The notes below the pieces were generated by a model that made no database searches, was not told where the DNA came from, and worked only from the letters and a program-made list of their open reading frames with translations. 64,000 nt of DNA from Marisa cornuarietis (taxonomy: Eukaryota > Mollusca > Gastropoda > Architaenioglossa > Ampullariidae): NCBI GenBank assembly GCA_004794655.1, contig SMMW01000521.1, positions 1,084,001 to 1,148,000 on the forward strand, given 5' to 3'. Below are positions 60,200-64,000 of the stretch, piece by piece (position 1 is the stretch's first letter; each line of letters starts with the position of its first letter). The position numbers and the translations under genes were made by a program.

Positions 60200-60962
60200 G
60201 AATACGGTCCTTGGTTCATAACTACCGCTTCAAGAAGTAATGAATGGTAGCAAGAAGATGTTTTCCATAGATACTGCCAGGGGGACACACACTCCTCCCT
60301 CCTCTCTCTCTCTAACGTCGTAACGATATTATGCTTGACTACATGCGCAGTGCGGAAGTCGGAAAGAGTGTGGGGGTAAAGTTAGTTATCATTACGCCAA
60401 GTCAAAAGAGCCGCTGGCATGGAGACACAACGCAAGAACTGAGCGGCGATCAAAAGGCGACACGATTACGACAAGAAAGAGCCACAATTAGTTCAAAGAG
60501 CTAGCTGGCCTTGTAATCACACAGTGGAGATGAATACGAACCGCGAAGCAAGAAAAATCATGAAAGAGACGATAGCGGTAGGGGAACCAATAGAAGTGTA
60601 CACGCAAGGACGAACATTTTGTGTCTTGGCTGTGAATCCGTCCCTTATTCATCAACCCTCTCTCTCTCCTCCAATAGGTCGGGTGTTGAGATTTCTAATA
60701 TTTAGTCCACAGGCTTGGTCTAAAAAAAATGTCAAAGGCAACAGATGACGTACCAACTTTTTTTGTCAGGCTTGCTTAGAAACTGTATTATGTCCTAGGC
60801 GTTCATCCTAAACACAGTTTTAAACCAAACGTTGAGGCTAACTTTTCTCCGCATTGCCTTGCCTACTGAATCTTCATCCTATCACGTGATCCTATGCTTA
60901 CATGTTGTGTTCCTGTGTCTCTGTGTCTGTTCATGTGATTTGGGCCATATCTGTGTTTATGA

Positions 60963-61120
60963 TAAGAACAGATCAGATCAGATAACACTTTATTTATCCC
61001 ACAGAAGAGTTTTGTATTTTCGTTTCTTTATATAAAGCGCATTAGGCCTTCTGTAAACTGGGGAAACGTGTTATAAAATCTACTATATTGTTATTATTAT
61101 CATCATCATCATCGTTATTT
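60963..61120 (+). repeat. Retroelement-like 3' tail with ATT/ATC repeats
   Basis: GATCAGATAACACTTTATTT, TATATAAAGCGCATTAG and a closing TTATTATTATCATCATC run resemble the ends of the SINE and LINE copies here. Only the tail can be seen, and the family is not certain. Confidence 0.4.
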
Positions 61121-61742
61121 TTATCAGTTTTACTGAGTCCTCGAAGAAACATATAGAACAGAAGCTTCACTGGCGCAGAAGAGACAAATAGAATAATGAC
61201 AGTTATCTGTCATAGAAGAGTAAGCAACTGTTTTCGTTTGTTTGTTGTTTTATTTTCCACTCTCACCTCCACGCAGTTGCTAGTTAGGCATGACAAGGCA
61301 AAAGCTGTTCAGTCCGCAAAGTCTTTCGAAACCGGCAGATGACGCGATGATGCGAGAGCAACCGTAACACTACAGCAACATCTTTCAACAGCAAAGATGT
61401 CAAGGACATCAAGAGAAGACAATCTTGAACATTCTTTGGGCGCCGTTGTCTCCGGTTTGGGTTAGGGTTTTAGTGTAGACTTTGTAGGACACAATGAGGA
61501 GACAAAATGATCGAGGTCAAGATTTTTAAATCTAGCAAACCGCATTCGCCTATTCGCTCAAATCAACGTAAAATAAAGTCGCTCACCGAACCGAGGTGGA
61601 ACACGTGACGTAAACGTGAGAACGACGTTGTGGGACTGACTGCATAATATATTGCAAGTGTTGTCTGCTGGGATTAAGAGTGAGCGAGCAGGCTTGGTCT
61701 GTAAAAATAATAGTGTGAGCGTGTCGTCTGTATCGGTTGCAC

Positions 61743-61766
61743 GTGTGTGTGTGTGTGTGTGTGTGT
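61743..61766. repeat. (GT)n microsatellite
   Basis: Twelve GT units in a row. From 61121 to 64000 I see no gene. A GC-bearing stretch with GTGCGCGCGCG lies near 62860, and GA repeats near 63430. Confidence 0.95.
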
Positions 61767-63028
61767 TTCTTTATTGGAATTGGTATTTTTTCGTTGAAGA
61801 ATAATAATTTTTTTCTGTGCCCGTAAAATGTATTAAAGAAGTGGACAGGTATTGCTTAAGGAGACAATTTATATCTCTCAAATGAGTTTCTGCAACATTT
61901 GCGTTTGATTGCTGTTAAGAGGGATGGTGTCAACATAAAGTAGTGAGCTTATCGCATGCGGTTGGCTTCCTTTCCAAAGGAGATTCAACAGTAAAGCACA
62001 GCTGGCAGAAGGTTAAGGAAACTGGGAATTAGAAGGGTTAAAGGTCATAATGCGGAGCTATTCGTTACAGTTTTACTAAGGCTACATCACAGCCAACCAG
62101 CCAGCTCTGTAAACAGATGCCAGATGCAGAGAAAGAACAGCGTGCCCGAGACGAGATTCAACCATAGGACAGCCAACCCTCACTGTAGACAGAAGCTGGT
62201 TTGTTATTTGAATTTTAATGCGTACCAGCAACTCAAGCTTTATTACCGCACTGTATAGGCAGAAGATCAAGCGGGTTTAGGGTGAGCTAGCGACAGACGT
62301 CGATAGCTCCGGCCATTTGAACTAAAGTAGCACTTGTACATCTAGGAAATATTTTCTTTTTACGTTTCAAACTGTTAAAATACGAACACAACATTCAGCA
62401 GTTAAAAAATCAGCCATGAGCATTTTAACAAACTTGAAGCCAAGGCTTAATACGAATACACCTTCCTGCATCAAGTGAGTCTGACAACTGGCAAGCCTAC
62501 TCCCTGACTGCTGTACCGGTTGTGGCATTTATTTATTGTGACAGCCGCTGCTAGACCTAAAGAAAAGGGTTGTGGAATGAATAAATTTAAAAAAAGCAGC
62601 AGAAAACATTGAAGGACAAAGCGGAACGCCATTGAGAATGTCTGGCTCAGCGACATGGCGGAGGTCGTGCACCTCTAGAAGACGTTGCTATCAGCGGCGT
62701 ACAACTCCGCGCCTTGCATTGGCCCGCATCCAAGTGGCCTGTTTTGGGGCCACAGATCTTGATACTGGGTCCTGGCTTTGTTCCGCTTAATTATGGTAAT
62801 TAACGCGTGTGTACGTGTGAGTGTGTGAGCTGTATGTTGTTGTTGTTGTGGGAGGGAGGAAGTGCGCGCGCGTGGATGACACAGAGAATTGCTTGGGGTG
62901 TACACACCGCATAACTTTTCGGTTAACCATGGAACCGTGTACACGACGGTTATTTTAAGATTGTAAAGTTAAGACAGGGACGAATAAGGAGCTGCAATAT
63001 TTCTATCGCATAGCCCTCTTGGTTCGAC

Positions 63029-63046
63029 AAGCCACGATCGTGGCTT
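63029..63046. repeat. Perfect 18-bp palindrome
   Basis: AAGCCACGATCGTGGCTT is its own complement. The word also occurs in part within the hairpin cluster at 10086-10265 (CCACGATCGTG, GTGGCTCTG), so it may be a remnant of the same repeat family. Confidence 0.6.
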
Positions 63047-64000
63047 TGCTGGGTAGCACGGGCAACGCGATTTTCAATACTTTTTATTGCAAAGTTCAAG
63101 TTTTCTCTTTTCCAAAAATGTCTAGGTTTCTTGGTCTAATGTTTATCTCAGAGCAGCAATAATAAGAAACAAACTTCACCCACTGTCGTCTTCGTAATCT
63201 TCAGTTATAAGCCAGTCATTGTAATGTTATATTTTTATCTTGAACCAAGAGGACTATAGTGATCTCGAAGCCGTCAGGTAACACATGTAAATTGTGTACA
63301 GTACACAGCATTTGACAATGATAACAACAAACTACTCATTTCTTTAAAAACATTGTATCTTGCATGAGTACATAAATACAATGCGTCCACTAATCTTGAT
63401 AAGTGCTAAATGTTTTGCTTTGTTTAAGAAAGAGAGAGAGAAAGAGAGAGACAAAGGGCATGATATTCGTGTTTCAAACCTCCCAGCCTCTCCTCTCGAT
63501 CTGTCTCACAGTTAATTAGTGACCGCAGGAGCGGCGGTGGGCTTTTCCATAATTAATGCTACTTCCACTGCGGGTGCGAACGAACGGTGGTGCAAGCCTG
63601 CCCGAACAAGGTTAGAAGGGTGCTTCCAAAGAGTTGCAGTTGCAGTGGTCTTGCGTAGTGAGGTAATCACGTAAGGATGATATGAATACATACATTGTTT
63701 TCCACTTACAGAAACTAAGAATTAGAAGGCTTATAGGCCGTAATGCGAAGCTATTCGTTACAGTGAGACGTTCGCACACAAGCTTGCGCACACACATAAA
63801 CAATGCGAACAACAACATATAATAATAATAGTACAGTAATGAAGCTACGTAAGAGGCGCAAATGTTTGCATAGACACAAACTCAGACAAATTACACACGC
63901 AAGAGACGGGCTATCAGTTTCTACGATCATGTTCGCCCTTCTATCTCATGCAGAACGGGAGGGACTTGCCTTGAGGTGGATTAATAATAAATAATAATGA

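Noticed and set aside
1..64000. CRISPR arrays, operons, rRNA genes, viral genes or other prokaryotic-type systems
   Set aside because: The sequence is intron-bearing animal DNA. No regularly spaced repeats, clustered bacterial-type genes or rRNA signatures were seen.

Overview
This is a stretch of animal (eukaryotic) genomic DNA with no bacterial-style gene arrangement. It is AT-rich and full of microsatellites, LINE fragments, tRNA-derived SINEs, a hAT transposon and MITEs. The one gene I can reconstruct has 21 coding exons and encodes an invertebrate nephrin. The repeat families, in particular a LINE whose 3' end reads AGCGCTAAGAGCATGCTC followed by an ATT-repeat tail, and the compact introns suggest a lophotrochozoan, probably a mollusc. 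That taxonomic guess is inference.

Minus strand, about 31.3 kb down to 4.7 kb: a complete nephrin/Sticks-and-stones-type cell-adhesion receptor. Exon 1 encodes a signal peptide. Exons 2-13 encode nine immunoglobulin-like domains, one of which has no cysteine. Exons 14-15 encode a fibronectin type III domain, exon 16 the transmembrane helix, and exons 17-21 a cytoplasmic tail with tyrosine motifs, two SH3-type proline motifs and a C-terminus ending Gly-His-Leu-Val. All 20 introns have GT-AG ends and every splice phase joins in frame, giving 1305 residues. The introns carry a SINE beside the last acceptor, a 1.3-kb hAT element with a perfect 8-bp target duplication 34 bp from a splice donor, a 5'-truncated LINE, a tRNA-like SINE, a tandem SINE pair and a small MITE.

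1-4.7 kb: the 3' flank of nephrin, with candidate polyadenylation hexamers and no further gene recognised.

31.5-64 kb: upstream of nephrin and apparently gene-poor. It holds a MITE with GGGGCCAGTTGCAC ends, a degenerate LINE, a second copy of the intron-1 MITE family, a 568-bp near-complete palindrome (foldback element), an old and a young LINE 3' end facing each other, SINEs and microsatellites. Three weak coding or exon candidates are recorded: a 119-codon ORF at 46.9 kb, a possible leader exon at 45.3 kb, and a possible membrane-anchor exon at 57.1-57.4 kb. A CpG-rich stretch with a CCAAT box lies near 52.3 kb.

I did not find a novel multi-gene system. The strongest content is the full nephrin gene model, with its conserved cysteine-less domain and C-terminus, and the transposon structures around it.
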